From Paracoccaceae bacterium (lineage in GTDB: Bacteria > Pseudomonadota > Alphaproteobacteria > Rhodobacterales > Rhodobacteraceae): a stretch of 55,690 nucleotides of DNA. Below are positions 25,562 to 33,474 of this stretch, in pieces (positions within the stretch are counted from its first letter, which is position 1; every line of letters begins with the position of its first letter). The position numbers were made by a program, and so were the translations under genes. The stretch spans positions 10,414-66,103 of the forward strand of contig JAHELH010000001.1 of the NCBI GenBank assembly GCA_024644285.1, given 5' to 3'. The notes under the pieces are model-generated. The model saw only the letters and a list, made by a program, of their open reading frames with translations, was not told the DNA's origin and searched no databases.

Positions 25562-26110
25562 TTGGCTTGGGACCTGAAAAAGACCGTGGCCCTTGTGGGC
25601 ATGATGGGATCGGGCAAGACCGCGGTCGGAACTGCGCTTGCGCGCAGGCTCGATGTGCCGATCCTCGATTCCGACACCGAAATCGTGCGCGCCGCCAACA
25701 TGTCGATCGCCGAGATCTTCGAACGCTACGGCGAGCCGTTCTTCCGCGAGAAGGAAACCCAGGTCATCACCAGGCTCTTGGAGACGGAACGCTGCGTTCT
25801 GTCCACCGGCGGTGGCGCTTACCTGACGCCGCAAAATCGCTGCGTGATCTCGAGCAAGGGCGTGGCCGTCTGGCTGCGCGCCGACCTGGATCTGTTGTGG
25901 GCGCGGGTGCGGCACAAGTCGACCCGGCCGCTGTTGCGCACCGCCAGTCCCTTCGAAACGCTGAAGGAACTCTGCGAAGCCCGCAACCCGGTCTATGCGC
26001 TCGCCGACCTCGTCGTCGACGCAGATCCCGACTATTCGATCGAGGACATGACCGATCGCGTGGTCGAGGCGCTGACGACGCGTGCCGATGTGCTGGAGGC
26101 CGTGCCATGA
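25562..26110 (+). CDS. aroK: Shikimate kinase
   Basis: The 182-aa kinase phosphorylates shikimate at O3 in aromatic amino acid synthesis. Walker A is GMMGSGKT at about residues 13-20, followed by the shikimate site LDSDTEI and the STGGGAYL segment; the lid Arg lies in KSTRPLL. No ATG is available; the TTG at 25562 is the best start, since the frame closes at 25532. The gene overlaps aroB by 4 nt. Upstream, 131 nt are shared with the divergent 44-aa gene. Confidence 0.93.
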   Translation: MAWDLKKTVALVGMMGSGKTAVGTALARRLDVPILDSDTEIVRAANMSIAEIFERYGEPFFREKETQVITRLLETERCVLSTGGGAYLTPQNRCVISSKGVAVWLRADLDLLWARVRHKSTRPLLRTASPFETLKELCEARNPVYALADLVVDADPDYSIEDMTDRVVEALTTRADVLEAVP

Positions 26111-27222
26111 CGAATACCGTGCGCGTGTCGCTGGATACGCGGTCCTACGACGTGCAGATCGGGTGCGGGCTGATCGGTGATGCGGGGCGACAGATGTCGC
26201 CGCTGCTTGCGCGGCCCCGCGTCGCGATACTGACCGACGAGAAGGTGGCGGGCCTGCATCTGGAGGCACTGCGCGACGGGCTGTCGGTCGTCGGCATCGA
26301 CAGCGACACGCTGGCCCTGCCGCCCGGCGAGGCGACCAAAAGCTGGGCGCAGCTGTCGCGCTCCGTCGAATGGCTGCTGGAGCGCAGGATCGAGCGGCGC
26401 GACGTCGTGGTCGCCCTTGGCGGCGGCGTGATCGGCGATCTGGCGGGCTTTGCCGCGGCGATCCTGCGGCGCGGGGTGCGGTTCGTGCAGATCCCGACCT
26501 CGCTGCTGGCGCAGGTGGATTCGTCTGTCGGCGGCAAGACCGGCATCAACACACCCCAAGGCAAGAACCTGGTGGGCGCGTTTCACCAGCCGTCGCTGGT
26601 GCTGGCCGATATCGGCGTGCTCGACACGCTGAGCGCGCGCGATTTCCTCGCCGGCTACGGCGAGGTGGTGAAATACGGGCTTCTGGGCGATGCCGGTTTC
26701 TTCGAATGGCTCGAGCGCCACGGCCCGGTCCTGGCCGTCGGAGACCGCGAACTCAGAGCAGAGGCAGTGCGCCGGTCCGTCCAGATGAAGGCCGACATCG
26801 TGGCGCGCGACGAAACCGAGCAGGGCGACCGGGCGCTGCTCAATCTCGGGCACACCTTCTGCCATGCGCTGGAAGCGGCGACAGGCTATTCCGAACGGCT
26901 GCTTCACGGCGAGGGCGTCGCCATCGGTTGCGCGCTGGCCTTCGAGACCTCGGCGCGGCTGGGTCTGTGCCCGCAGGAAGAGCCCAGCCGCGTGCGGGCG
27001 CATCTCAAGGCGATGGGCATGAAGACCGACCTGCGCGACATCCCGGGCGATCTGCCGGATGCGGACGGCCTTTTGGCGCTGATGGCGCAGGACAAGAAGG
27101 TGATCGACGGGCAGCTGCGGTTCATTCTGGCGCGCGGGATCGGGCAGGCCTTCGTGGCAGAGGATGTCGATCCGGGGATCGTTCGCGGGGTTCTGGCCGA
27201 CGCGCTGGACAGCCGCATCTGA
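26107..27222 (+). CDS. aroB: 3-dehydroquinate synthase
   Basis: The 371-aa enzyme converts DAHP to 3-dehydroquinate using NAD and a divalent metal. Signature regions are VALGGGVIGDLAGFAA (NAD site), DSSVGGKTGINTPQGKN (substrate lysines), and the metal ligands in DRALLNLGHTFCHALE and LLHGEGVAIG. The start ATG lies inside the aroK stop (ATGA), a conserved aroK-aroB arrangement. It converges on the M50 protease gene with a 16-nt gap and no clear terminator. Confidence 0.96.
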   Translation: MTNTVRVSLDTRSYDVQIGCGLIGDAGRQMSPLLARPRVAILTDEKVAGLHLEALRDGLSVVGIDSDTLALPPGEATKSWAQLSRSVEWLLERRIERRDVVVALGGGVIGDLAGFAAAILRRGVRFVQIPTSLLAQVDSSVGGKTGINTPQGKNLVGAFHQPSLVLADIGVLDTLSARDFLAGYGEVVKYGLLGDAGFFEWLERHGPVLAVGDRELRAEAVRRSVQMKADIVARDETEQGDRALLNLGHTFCHALEAATGYSERLLHGEGVAIGCALAFETSARLGLCPQEEPSRVRAHLKAMGMKTDLRDIPGDLPDADGLLALMAQDKKVIDGQLRFILARGIGQAFVAEDVDPGIVRGVLADALDSRI

Positions 27223-27238
27223 CGCGCCGATCTCTGCG

Positions 27239-28312
27239 CTACGAGCGCGCGCGCCGCAACACCATCAATTCGCCGATGTTTTCACGGGTTATGTAGCCCA
27301 GGAACAGGCCGTGCTCGTCGCAGACCGCGACCGCCGGCGTGTTGCCGGACAGTCCCTCGAGCACCTCGGACAGCGGCGCGGTCAGGCCGATCGTGGGAAT
27401 CTCGGCGACCATCACCTCGTCGGCGCGGCGGCGCGGCCCGCCGCCGGCGGCCTCGAAGATCGCGTCGCGCGTGACAAAGCCGTGCAGCCGGCCGTCCGCG
27501 TCGATCACCGGAAACTCGTGCTGGGTGGTGCGCAGCAGCCCCGCCGACATCGCCATCAGCCCGTCATCGGGACGCAAGGCTTCGTAGGAGGTGATCATCG
27601 CCTCGCGGGCCGGGATGCCCTCGGTGGTCATCCGCATCTGCATGTGGGCATTTTCGGCATTGGCGGCGGCGAAGACGAAAAAGGCGATGAGCAGCAGGAT
27701 CAGGTTGCCGCTGAGCAGGCCCATCAGGCCAAACGCCACGGCGATCGCCTGACCGATTCCGGCCGCCACCGAGGTCGCCCGCTGCGCGCCCAGCCACAGC
27801 GACAGCGCGGCGCGCAGCACGCGCCCGCCATCCATCGGAAAGGCCGGGACCATGTTGAACAGGACCAGGAAAAGGTTCACCGCGGCAAGCTGTCCGATGA
27901 AGTTCGCCCCCGCCTGGTCCAGCGTCTCGAGTTCGGTCACCCGGGTCTCGGCGCCGATGACCAGGACCAGAACCGCCCAGATCACCACGTTCACCGCCGG
28001 GCCGGCCACCGCGACCCAGATCTCGTGGATCGGGTTGTCCGGCATCCGCTCCAGCCGCGCGACGCCGCCGATGGGCAAAAGCGTGATGTCGGGCGTGGCG
28101 ATGCCATAGCGCCGCGCCATCAGCGCGTGGCCGAATTCATGCGCGACGACGCAGCCGAACAGCGCCACGACGAACATCACGTTCCACAGCGCCTGGCCCG
28201 GTCCGCCCTCGATCCAGGCCGAGACACCGATCCAGAGCAGCAACAGGAAGAACGTCGCGTGAACGCGCAGTTCCGAGCCGAACAGGCGGCCGATTGGATA
28301 GGACCAGGGCAT
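27239..28312 (-). CDS. Site-2 protease family protein with CBS domains
   Basis: The 357-aa membrane metalloprotease has about six hydrophobic segments. The zinc motif is HEFGHALMARRYG near residue 59, and the third ligand is in NMVPAFPMDGGRVL near 155. Two CBS modules follow at about 225-345, as in SpoIVFB-like rhizobial and Rhodobacterales proteases, where CBS may sense nucleotides. Substrate unknown. It is a second S2P, different from RseP later in the window, which has PDZ rather than CBS. Confidence 0.9.
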   Translation of the reverse strand: MPWSYPIGRLFGSELRVHATFFLLLLWIGVSAWIEGGPGQALWNVMFVVALFGCVVAHEFGHALMARRYGIATPDITLLPIGGVARLERMPDNPIHEIWVAVAGPAVNVVIWAVLVLVIGAETRVTELETLDQAGANFIGQLAAVNLFLVLFNMVPAFPMDGGRVLRAALSLWLGAQRATSVAAGIGQAIAVAFGLMGLLSGNLILLLIAFFVFAAANAENAHMQMRMTTEGIPAREAMITSYEALRPDDGLMAMSAGLLRTTQHEFPVIDADGRLHGFVTRDAIFEAAGGGPRRRADEVMVAEIPTIGLTAPLSEVLEGLSGNTPAVAVCDEHGLFLGYITRENIGELMVLRRARS

Positions 28313-28405
28313 GCCGAGCCTCTCGATCAGACGGGGCGGTTACGTAACTGCCTCGCCACTGAATCTAGGGGCCCCGAGCGCGGAAGAAAGCCCGAATTCA
28401 GGCTG

Positions 28406-28885
28406 CTAGAACGGAATCTCGTCGTCGATGTCGCCGGCCGGCGCCGCGGCGCCGCTGCGTTCGTCGCTGCCGGAATAGCCGCCCGAGCGGTCGTCGGCAT
28501 AGCCGCCGCCACCGCCGGACCCGCCGCCTTCACCGCGCCCGTCCAGCATCACCATCGTCGAGTTGTAGGGCCGCAGCACGACCTCGGTCGAATAGCGGTC
28601 CTGGCCATCCTTGTCCTGCCATTTCCGCGTTTCAAGCTGGCCCTCCAGATATACCTTCGACCCCTTGCGCAGATATTGCTCGGCCGTCCGGGCGAGCGGC
28701 TCCGAGAAGATCGCCACCGAGTGCCATTCGGTGCGTTCGCGGCGCTCGCCGGTGTTGCGGTCCTTCCAGTTTTCCGAGGTGGCGACGCGCAGGTTGCAGA
28801 CCTTGCCGCCGTTCTGAAACGTCCGCACCTCGGGGTCGCGGCCCAGATTGCCGATCAGGATAACCTTGTTCACCGATCCCGCCAT
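28406..28885 (-). CDS. ssb: Single-stranded DNA-binding protein
   Basis: The 159-aa protein has an N-terminal OB fold (about 1-110, with NKVILIGNLGRDPEVR). A Gly-rich flexible linker (about 118-145) leads to the acidic tip DIDDEIPF that recruits replication and repair partners. I chose the ATG at 28885 giving MAGSVNKV; the ORF extends upstream without credible sequence. No uvrA is adjacent here. A short inverted repeat lies about 45 nt upstream. Confidence 0.96.
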   Translation of the reverse strand: MAGSVNKVILIGNLGRDPEVRTFQNGGKVCNLRVATSENWKDRNTGERRERTEWHSVAIFSEPLARTAEQYLRKGSKVYLEGQLETRKWQDKDGQDRYSTEVVLRPYNSTMVMLDGRGEGGGSGGGGGYADDRSGGYSGSDERSGAAAPAGDIDDEIPF

Positions 28886-28928
28886 GCGTGCCTCCCTGAC
28901 GAATCCAATCTTTCCGATCTGACGGTTA

Positions 28929-28946
28929 CACCACCGTGTCGTGGTG
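28929..28946. promoter_or_regulatory. Inverted repeat upstream of ssb
   Basis: CACCAC (28929-28934) and GTGGTG (28941-28946) flank a 6-nt spacer, 44 nt before the ssb start and about 100 nt before the divergent transglycosylase gene. It could be an operator. It does not match the GTTC-N7-GTTC SOS box of Rhodobacter relatives. Confidence 0.3.
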
Positions 28947-29049
28947 AAGGAAAGGTTAATTCGCGCGGCAATATCCTGCCAGCCATCCGAGCGGCGACGA
29001 AAAGGCTGGCCAAGCGGAGGAATTTCCTTAATATTTCGCCGGAGTGGAA

Positions 29050-29655
29050 ATGGGGACAGGTCTAATGTGGGGCAGGGGAGCGCTGGCCACGGGGTTTTCT
29101 GTGGCATTCGCCGTCACGTCGGTTCAGGCCGAGGGGCTGAATTTCTCTTCGAAGAACCGGGCCGGATTGTTTGCGTCGCAGACACGTGTGCTCGACACCC
29201 GGGCCTCGTCGCAATACGCGGCCTCGGTCCGGCTGCAGCCGCGCAGCGCTCCGGTTCCTGCGAAATTCGGCGGGACCTATAGCGGGAAGTATTCCGGGCC
29301 CTACCTGGCAATGGCGCGCGACGCCGCGCGGCGCCACGGCGTGCCGGAAGACCTGTTTCTCAAGCTCGTGCAGCAGGAAAGCGGCTGGCGCGCCTCGGCC
29401 AAGTCGCACAAGGGCGCCTACGGCCTGGCGCAGCTGATGCCGGCCACGGCGCGCAAGCTGGGCGTCGACCGGACCGATCCCTATCAGAACCTGGAAGGCG
29501 GGGCGCGCTATCTGCGGCAGCAATACGACCGGTTCAAATCCTGGCGGCTGGCGCTCGCGGCCTACAATGCCGGTCCGGGGGCGGTGCAGAAGTACAACGG
29601 GGTGCCGCCCTACAAGGAGACCCGCAACTACGTCCAGATCATCTGGGGCAGCTGA
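29050..29655 (+). CDS. Lytic transglycosylase, SLT family
   Basis: The roughly 200-aa exported enzyme has a signal peptide ending near VQA-EG. A low-complexity linker leads to a C-terminal SLT domain (about 85-200). The catalytic Glu is in KLVQQESGWRA, followed by GAYGLAQLMPATARKLG and ALAAYNAGPGAV. It cleaves the glycan strand to 1,6-anhydromuramyl products. I prefer the ATG at 29050, with GGAG 5 nt upstream; ATG 29065 also gives a good signal peptide and GTG 29044 is possible. It converges on the DUF1206 gene. Confidence 0.9.
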   Translation: MGTGLMWGRGALATGFSVAFAVTSVQAEGLNFSSKNRAGLFASQTRVLDTRASSQYAASVRLQPRSAPVPAKFGGTYSGKYSGPYLAMARDAARRHGVPEDLFLKLVQQESGWRASAKSHKGAYGLAQLMPATARKLGVDRTDPYQNLEGGARYLRQQYDRFKSWRLALAAYNAGPGAVQKYNGVPPYKETRNYVQIIWGS

Positions 29656-29668
29656 CCGCTCGCTTGTC

Positions 29669-30511
29669 TCACGCCCGGCCTTTCGCCAGGTCGGCCAGGC
29701 TGTCGACGTCCCCGCCATCGACCTTGGGCACGATGCGATAGACGGCGTTGACGAAGCAGAAGACGGCAAAGCCCAGCAGTCCGACGCAGAACGCGATGAC
29801 AAGCGCCCATCCCAACGGCTGCGAGCCGAGGAAGTCAAAGACCTGCTCGGCGCCGCCGGCCTCTCCGGGATTCGCGGTCCATGCCGCGAAGACCAGGAAT
29901 CCACCGATGACCGTGACCATCAGCGCCTGCGCCACGATCCCCGCCTTCAGCACCATGTTCCATCCGCGCGTGGCCGGATTGGCCTGCAGGTGCTTGCGGT
30001 AGGATTCGCTTAGGGCCTTGTGGAAATAATAGATGCCCGCGCCGATGGTGGCCGCGCCCGCGATACCGACGACAAGGCGGCCTGCGGGGAGCGACATGAT
30101 GCGCCCGGTCCATTCGGCGATGGTGGAGTCCTCGCCACCGCCCGATGCGGTCAGCAGCACCGCGCCCGCCGCAATCCCGAGGCCGGCATGAATGGCGCCG
30201 GTCGCCAGCATTCCGACACGCGCGATGGCGCCCTTGGCGTCGGTGCCGTAATCCTCCAGATCCCACGCCGCATCGACCAGCCGCCATACTGCATAGGCCA
30301 GCAGTCCCAGGGCGATGAGGGCCAGCACGACTTGTCCGCCGGTGGACGTCTCCAGCGATTTCAGGACCGAACCCGTTCCCTGCGCCTCTCCACCGTTCCA
30401 GATCGCGAACAGCGAAAAGCCGGCGAGCACCAGGTAGACCAGCCCCCGCCCGGCATATCCGGCCCGCATGACCGGTATGGCCCATGCGAAGTTCGTATCC
30501 GAGTGCGACAT
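29669..30511 (-). CDS. DUF1206 membrane protein
   Basis: The 280-aa protein has six hydrophobic segments arranged as three similar pairs, each with R-x-G or A-R-x-G at the start (MRAGYAGRGLVYLVLAG, IARVGMLATGAIHAGLG, KAGIVAQALMVTVIGG). This internal repetition is typical of DUF1206. Function is unknown. A perfect EcfG-type promoter 40-64 nt upstream suggests general-stress control, matching the stress operon on the other strand 0.5 kb away. Confidence 0.88.
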   Translation of the reverse strand: MSHSDTNFAWAIPVMRAGYAGRGLVYLVLAGFSLFAIWNGGEAQGTGSVLKSLETSTGGQVVLALIALGLLAYAVWRLVDAAWDLEDYGTDAKGAIARVGMLATGAIHAGLGIAAGAVLLTASGGGEDSTIAEWTGRIMSLPAGRLVVGIAGAATIGAGIYYFHKALSESYRKHLQANPATRGWNMVLKAGIVAQALMVTVIGGFLVFAAWTANPGEAGGAEQVFDFLGSQPLGWALVIAFCVGLLGFAVFCFVNAVYRIVPKVDGGDVDSLADLAKGRA

Positions 30512-30550
30512 GGCGGGGTCCTCTTGCAGCGGCGGCCGGGTTGCGAAGGC

Positions 30551-30575
30551 AACGCGCCAGCACCGGGGCGGTTCC
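30551..30575 (-). promoter_or_regulatory. EcfG-type stress promoter for DUF1206
   Basis: On the minus strand, GGAAC (30571-30575) and CGTT (30551-30554) are 16 nt apart. This fits the known alphaproteobacterial EcfG consensus GGAAC-N16/17-CGTT exactly. It lies between the ABM gene stop and the DUF1206 ATG, about 40 nt from the start codon. Confidence 0.65.
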
Positions 30576-30577
30576 GC

Positions 30578-30922
30578 TCAGCGGCCCTCCGGACCGGAAT
30601 AATGTCGCTCCACCTTTGCCACCCGCAGGCGGTAATGGGTGTACCATCGCTCCTTGCCCAGCTGCTGGGCGATCAGGTGCTTGGCGTCGGCCTTCCAGCT
30701 TCGCACCGCATCCTCATCCCGGAAATAACTGACGGTGATGCCGAAGCCCTCGGCGTCCCGCGTCGTTTCCATTCCCAGGCATCCCGGATGCGCCAGCGCG
30801 AGGTCCGCGATCCGCGCCGCCATCGCAGCATAGCCCGGCTCGTCCTCGGCACTGCGCTGCGCCGCGAAGATCACCGCGTAATAGGGCGGGTCGGGCAGGG
30901 GGGCAAAACGGTCCATGAGCAT
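30578..30922 (-). CDS. ABM-fold (antibiotic biosynthesis monooxygenase) family protein
   Basis: The 114-aa protein fits a dimeric ferredoxin-like ABM fold: YYAVIFAAQRS first strand, a helix with YAAMAARIADLALAHPGCLG, then ITVSYFRDEDAVRSWKADAKH. Relatives include small heme-degrading or quinol monooxygenases, but many are uncharacterised, so the reaction cannot be named. The start could be ATG 30922 or 30916. It is transcribed toward the DUF1206 gene, though the latter has its own EcfG-like promoter. Confidence 0.8.
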   Translation of the reverse strand: MLMDRFAPLPDPPYYAVIFAAQRSAEDEPGYAAMAARIADLALAHPGCLGMETTRDAEGFGITVSYFRDEDAVRSWKADAKHLIAQQLGKERWYTHYRLRVAKVERHYSGPEGR

Positions 30923-30977
30923 ACGCTATGCGATGCCCCTGACCGCGTCGAGATGGCTCCGCGGCAAAAGACGGATT

Positions 30978-31002
30978 GGAACTTTGTTCCCGCTGGCCGG
31001 TT
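30978..31002 (+). promoter_or_regulatory. EcfG-like promoter of the stress operon
   Basis: GGAAC at 30978-30982 and GGTT at 30999-31002 are 16 nt apart, one base off the GGAAC-N16-CGTT consensus. It is about 40 nt upstream of the 22-aa ORF. The -35 element is part of a small palindrome, GGAAC-TTT-GTTCC. Confidence 0.5.
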
Positions 31003-31039
31003 TGGGAACGGAAGAGAGAACTCATCAAAGGACGGGAAC

Positions 31040-31108
31040 ATGCACAGTCTCTTCTACATCATCGGGTTGATCGTCGTCGTACTGGCGGTGATCAATTTCG
31101 TCTTTTAA
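31040..31108 (+). CDS. 22-aa hydrophobic membrane peptide
   Basis: ATG at 31040 opens 22 codons ending in TAA. The product starts MHSLFYIIG and continues as an almost uninterrupted run of Ile, Val and Leu ending NFVF, enough for one membrane helix. A strong AAGGACGGG Shine-Dalgarno sits just upstream. It is the first ORF after the EcfG-like promoter and lies 20 nt before the DUF883 gene. The good ribosome site and position argue for translation. Function unknown. Confidence 0.6.
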   Translation: MHSLFYIIGLIVVVLAVINFVF

Positions 31109-31128
31109 ACAGACAGTTAGAGGTAGCC

Positions 31129-31689
31129 ATGCCCACACACTCCCCCACCAAACACACCGGTTCCACAACCACCGGCAACACGCTGGACGAAGCCCGTTCA
31201 GAAATGAAATCCGAAGCCCGCTCGCTGGCCGAGGATGCGAAATCCGCCGCCCGCGATGCCGCCCACACCGCGCGCGAAACGGCGCAGAACAAGGCGGAAG
31301 AAGCCAAGCACGGCGTCGCCCGTGAGGTTGGCGATGTCGCCTCGGCGCTGCGCAAGGCCGCCGACGCTTCGCGTCACGGCTCGCCGCAAGAGCGGACGTT
31401 CGGACAGGTCGCGGAAGGCCTGGCCGACATTTCGGACGCCATCGCCGACAAGGATCTCGGCGAGATGGCCGAAGAACTTGGCAATTTCGCCCGCCGGAAT
31501 CCCCTGGCGTTTCTCGGCGGCGCCGCGCTGATCGGCTTTGCCGCCACGCGCTTTGCCAAGGCCGGGCGCCGTCCCGATCAAACCGCTTCGCACGAGACGC
31601 AGCCTGTCGGAACGCCTGCCATCCCGGCGCGTCCGACCTCGACACCCGTCACGCCGAGCTATTCCAGCCATAATGGAGGCGCGTCATGA
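31129..31689 (+). CDS. DUF883-like (ElaB/YqjD-type) stress protein
   Basis: The 186-aa protein has a Thr/Ser-rich start, an amphipathic Ala/Glu/Lys coiled region (about 20-115), and a C-terminal hydrophobic segment (NPLAFLGGAALIGFAATRFA, about 128-147) followed by a Pro/Thr tail. This layout resembles membrane-anchored DUF883/ElaB proteins and rhizobial nutrient-deprivation-induced proteins. In E. coli the relatives bind ribosomes in stationary phase; that is not shown here. It overlaps the next gene by 4 nt. Confidence 0.78.
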   Translation: MPTHSPTKHTGSTTTGNTLDEARSEMKSEARSLAEDAKSAARDAAHTARETAQNKAEEAKHGVAREVGDVASALRKAADASRHGSPQERTFGQVAEGLADISDAIADKDLGEMAEELGNFARRNPLAFLGGAALIGFAATRFAKAGRRPDQTASHETQPVGTPAIPARPTSTPVTPSYSSHNGGAS

Positions 31690-32090
31690 ACGTAGAGCAT
31701 GACACAACCATCACGAAAGGCGCCGGCAGCCTGGTGACCGACGCGCTGAACCACGTCAGCTCTCTGGTGCGCAACGAGGTCGACCTCGCCCGTGCCGAGA
31801 TCAACGAGAACCTGAACCGCGCCGGCCTCGCCATCGGGCTGTTGGTGGGCGCCGTGGTGATCGCGCTGGTCGCGCTGAACGTCCTTGCCGCCGCCCTGGT
31901 CAGCGGACTGACCGAGGTCGGCATCGATGCCGGCTGGGCTGCCCTGATCGTCGGCGTCGTCCTGGCGATCATCGCCTTCGCCCTGATGTCGAAGGGCATC
32001 AACGACCTGAAACTTTCAAGCCTTGCGCCGACCCGCACCGCAAAGAACGTGCAGCGCGACGCCAAGGCGATCAAGGAGACCGTAAAATGA
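31686..32090 (+). CDS. Phage-holin-superfamily (PF07332-like) membrane protein
   Basis: The 134-aa protein has an amphipathic N-terminal helix (LVRNEVDLARAEINENLNRA) and two membrane helices (about 46-76 and 82-104), then a basic tail. This is the pattern of the putative actinobacterial Holin-X / holin superfamily III found in many non-phage stress loci. No endolysin or phage gene is nearby, so lysis is unlikely. It is coupled by 4-nt overlaps on both sides to the DUF883 and DUF3618 genes. Confidence 0.8.
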   Translation: MNVEHDTTITKGAGSLVTDALNHVSSLVRNEVDLARAEINENLNRAGLAIGLLVGAVVIALVALNVLAAALVSGLTEVGIDAGWAALIVGVVLAIIAFALMSKGINDLKLSSLAPTRTAKNVQRDAKAIKETVK

Positions 32091-33424
32091 ACAGTGACCG
32101 GACACACCGCACGCCCGACGAAATCGAGCGCGATATCGAGCGCGAGCGCGCCGGATTGACCCATACGCTCGACACCCTGCAGGAACGCTTCTCGATCGAG
32201 GGCATCGTGCATCAGGTCGGCGATCAGCTGCGCGAAAATGGCGGCGAGATCGGCCGCAGCGTGGCGCAGTCGGTCAAGCAGAACCCGCTTGCCCTGGCCG
32301 TCACCGGCGTCGGCCTTGCCTGGCTGATCTTCGGAAACGGCCGCTCGGCGCCGGAAAACCGCACGACCGATGCCGACCTCTACCGGGATCATGACCCGGC
32401 GGACCGCATTGCCTCGGACCGGCCGCAAAGCCACTTCCGCCCGCGCCCGGCAACGACCCGTCCTGCCTACGAGTCCTATGGCCGCAATGGTGCTCAGCCC
32501 GGTCCGCACGACGTCAACGAGCGCAGCAACGGCATTGCCAAAGCTCCGCGCTACCGCGTCGAGCCCGAATGGGCGCGCCGTGACGCCTACGCCAGCGGCG
32601 CGAACGGACACGCGAATGACAGCCACGACGACGGCGGCAGTTCGTTGGCCGACAAGGCGGCCTCGGCGCGCGACAGCATCGCGTCCGGAGCGTCGAAGGC
32701 TGGCAGCAAGGTCTCTGACGCAGCCTCCAAGGCCGGCAGCACGGTGACAGACGCCGCCGCGAAGGCCGGCAATGCCGTGTCCGGCGCCGCCTCCTCGGTT
32801 GCCTCGGGCGTGTCGTCCGCGGCGGCCGGCACGCGCGACGCGGTCAGCAGCGCGGGACGCAGTGTCGCGGACGCAGCGCGGTCGGGTCGCGACAGCGCCG
32901 CGGCCGGGCTCGCCACTGCCCGCGACAGCATCGCGCAAGGCACCGAGTCGTTGTCAGAAGCGGCCCGGGAACGGGTCATCGCTGCCCGGCGCCGCGCCAT
33001 CGCCGCGCGTCAAGAGGCCGACCGCGCGTTCCGGCGCGCCCAGTCGAAGGCTTCGGACTTTTACGAGGAGCAGCCGCTGGTCGCCGGTCTGCTGGCCATG
33101 GCCGCAGGTGCGGCGCTGGCCGGGGCGCTGCCGCGCAGCCGCGTCGAGGACGACTATCTCGGCGAGCACAGCGACGCTCTGATGGAAGAGGCCGAGCGCA
33201 TCTTCCGTGAAGAGACCGAAAAAGCCAAGGCCGTCGCCAGGACCGCGGCGGAGGAGGCCAAGAAGATCGGCCGCGAGACCAAGGACGATCTGGACAGCGG
33301 CGCGCCCGGTCAGAAATCGGCGGCCGAGGCCGTGTCCGACAAGGTCAAGTCGGACGTCAAGCGGGTCGCCGACGCGGCGAAGAAGGAAGCCGAGAAGCAG
33401 AACCTCGGCAAGGTCAAGAGCTGA
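32087..33424 (+). CDS. DUF3618 protein with LEA-like repeats
   Basis: The 445-aa protein begins with a DUF3618 segment (TPDEIERDIERERAGL, about 8-60) and a hydrophobic patch (about 68-84). A polar linker follows, then a long low-complexity run of Ala/Ser/Lys/Asp 11-mer-like units (about 185-300, such as SKAGSKVSDAASKAG) that resembles LEA or apolipoprotein-type amphipathic helices. A second short hydrophobic stretch lies near 333-350, before an acidic/basic helical tail. LEA-like helices often protect membranes in stress, which is inference here. It is the last gene of the operon, before a strong terminator. Confidence 0.8.
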   Translation: MNSDRTHRTPDEIERDIERERAGLTHTLDTLQERFSIEGIVHQVGDQLRENGGEIGRSVAQSVKQNPLALAVTGVGLAWLIFGNGRSAPENRTTDADLYRDHDPADRIASDRPQSHFRPRPATTRPAYESYGRNGAQPGPHDVNERSNGIAKAPRYRVEPEWARRDAYASGANGHANDSHDDGGSSLADKAASARDSIASGASKAGSKVSDAASKAGSTVTDAAAKAGNAVSGAASSVASGVSSAAAGTRDAVSSAGRSVADAARSGRDSAAAGLATARDSIAQGTESLSEAARERVIAARRRAIAARQEADRAFRRAQSKASDFYEEQPLVAGLLAMAAGAALAGALPRSRVEDDYLGEHSDALMEEAERIFREETEKAKAVARTAAEEAKKIGRETKDDLDSGAPGQKSAAEAVSDKVKSDVKRVADAAKKEAEKQNLGKVKS

Positions 33425-33446
33425 CCGAAAAGACGCGGCGAACACG

Positions 33447-33474
33447 AAGGGCCCCGGCATCGGGGCCCTTTTTC
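33447..33474 (+). terminator. Intrinsic terminator of the stress operon
   Basis: AGGGCCCCG (33448-33456) pairs with CGGGGCCCT (33461-33469) around a GCAT loop, followed by TTTTTC. It also abuts the 3' end of the convergent ABC ATPase gene, but lacks a good T-tract on that strand. Confidence 0.85.

Noticed and set aside
27164..29065. 633-aa plus-strand ORF opposite the site-2 protease and ssb
   Set aside because: Composition dominated by Arg, His, Asp and Gly, and it crosses two real genes and their intergenic gap.
31686..32090. Prophage lysis gene, suggested by the holin-like fold
   Set aside because: No endolysin, integrase or structural phage gene is near, and the operon has stress features instead.
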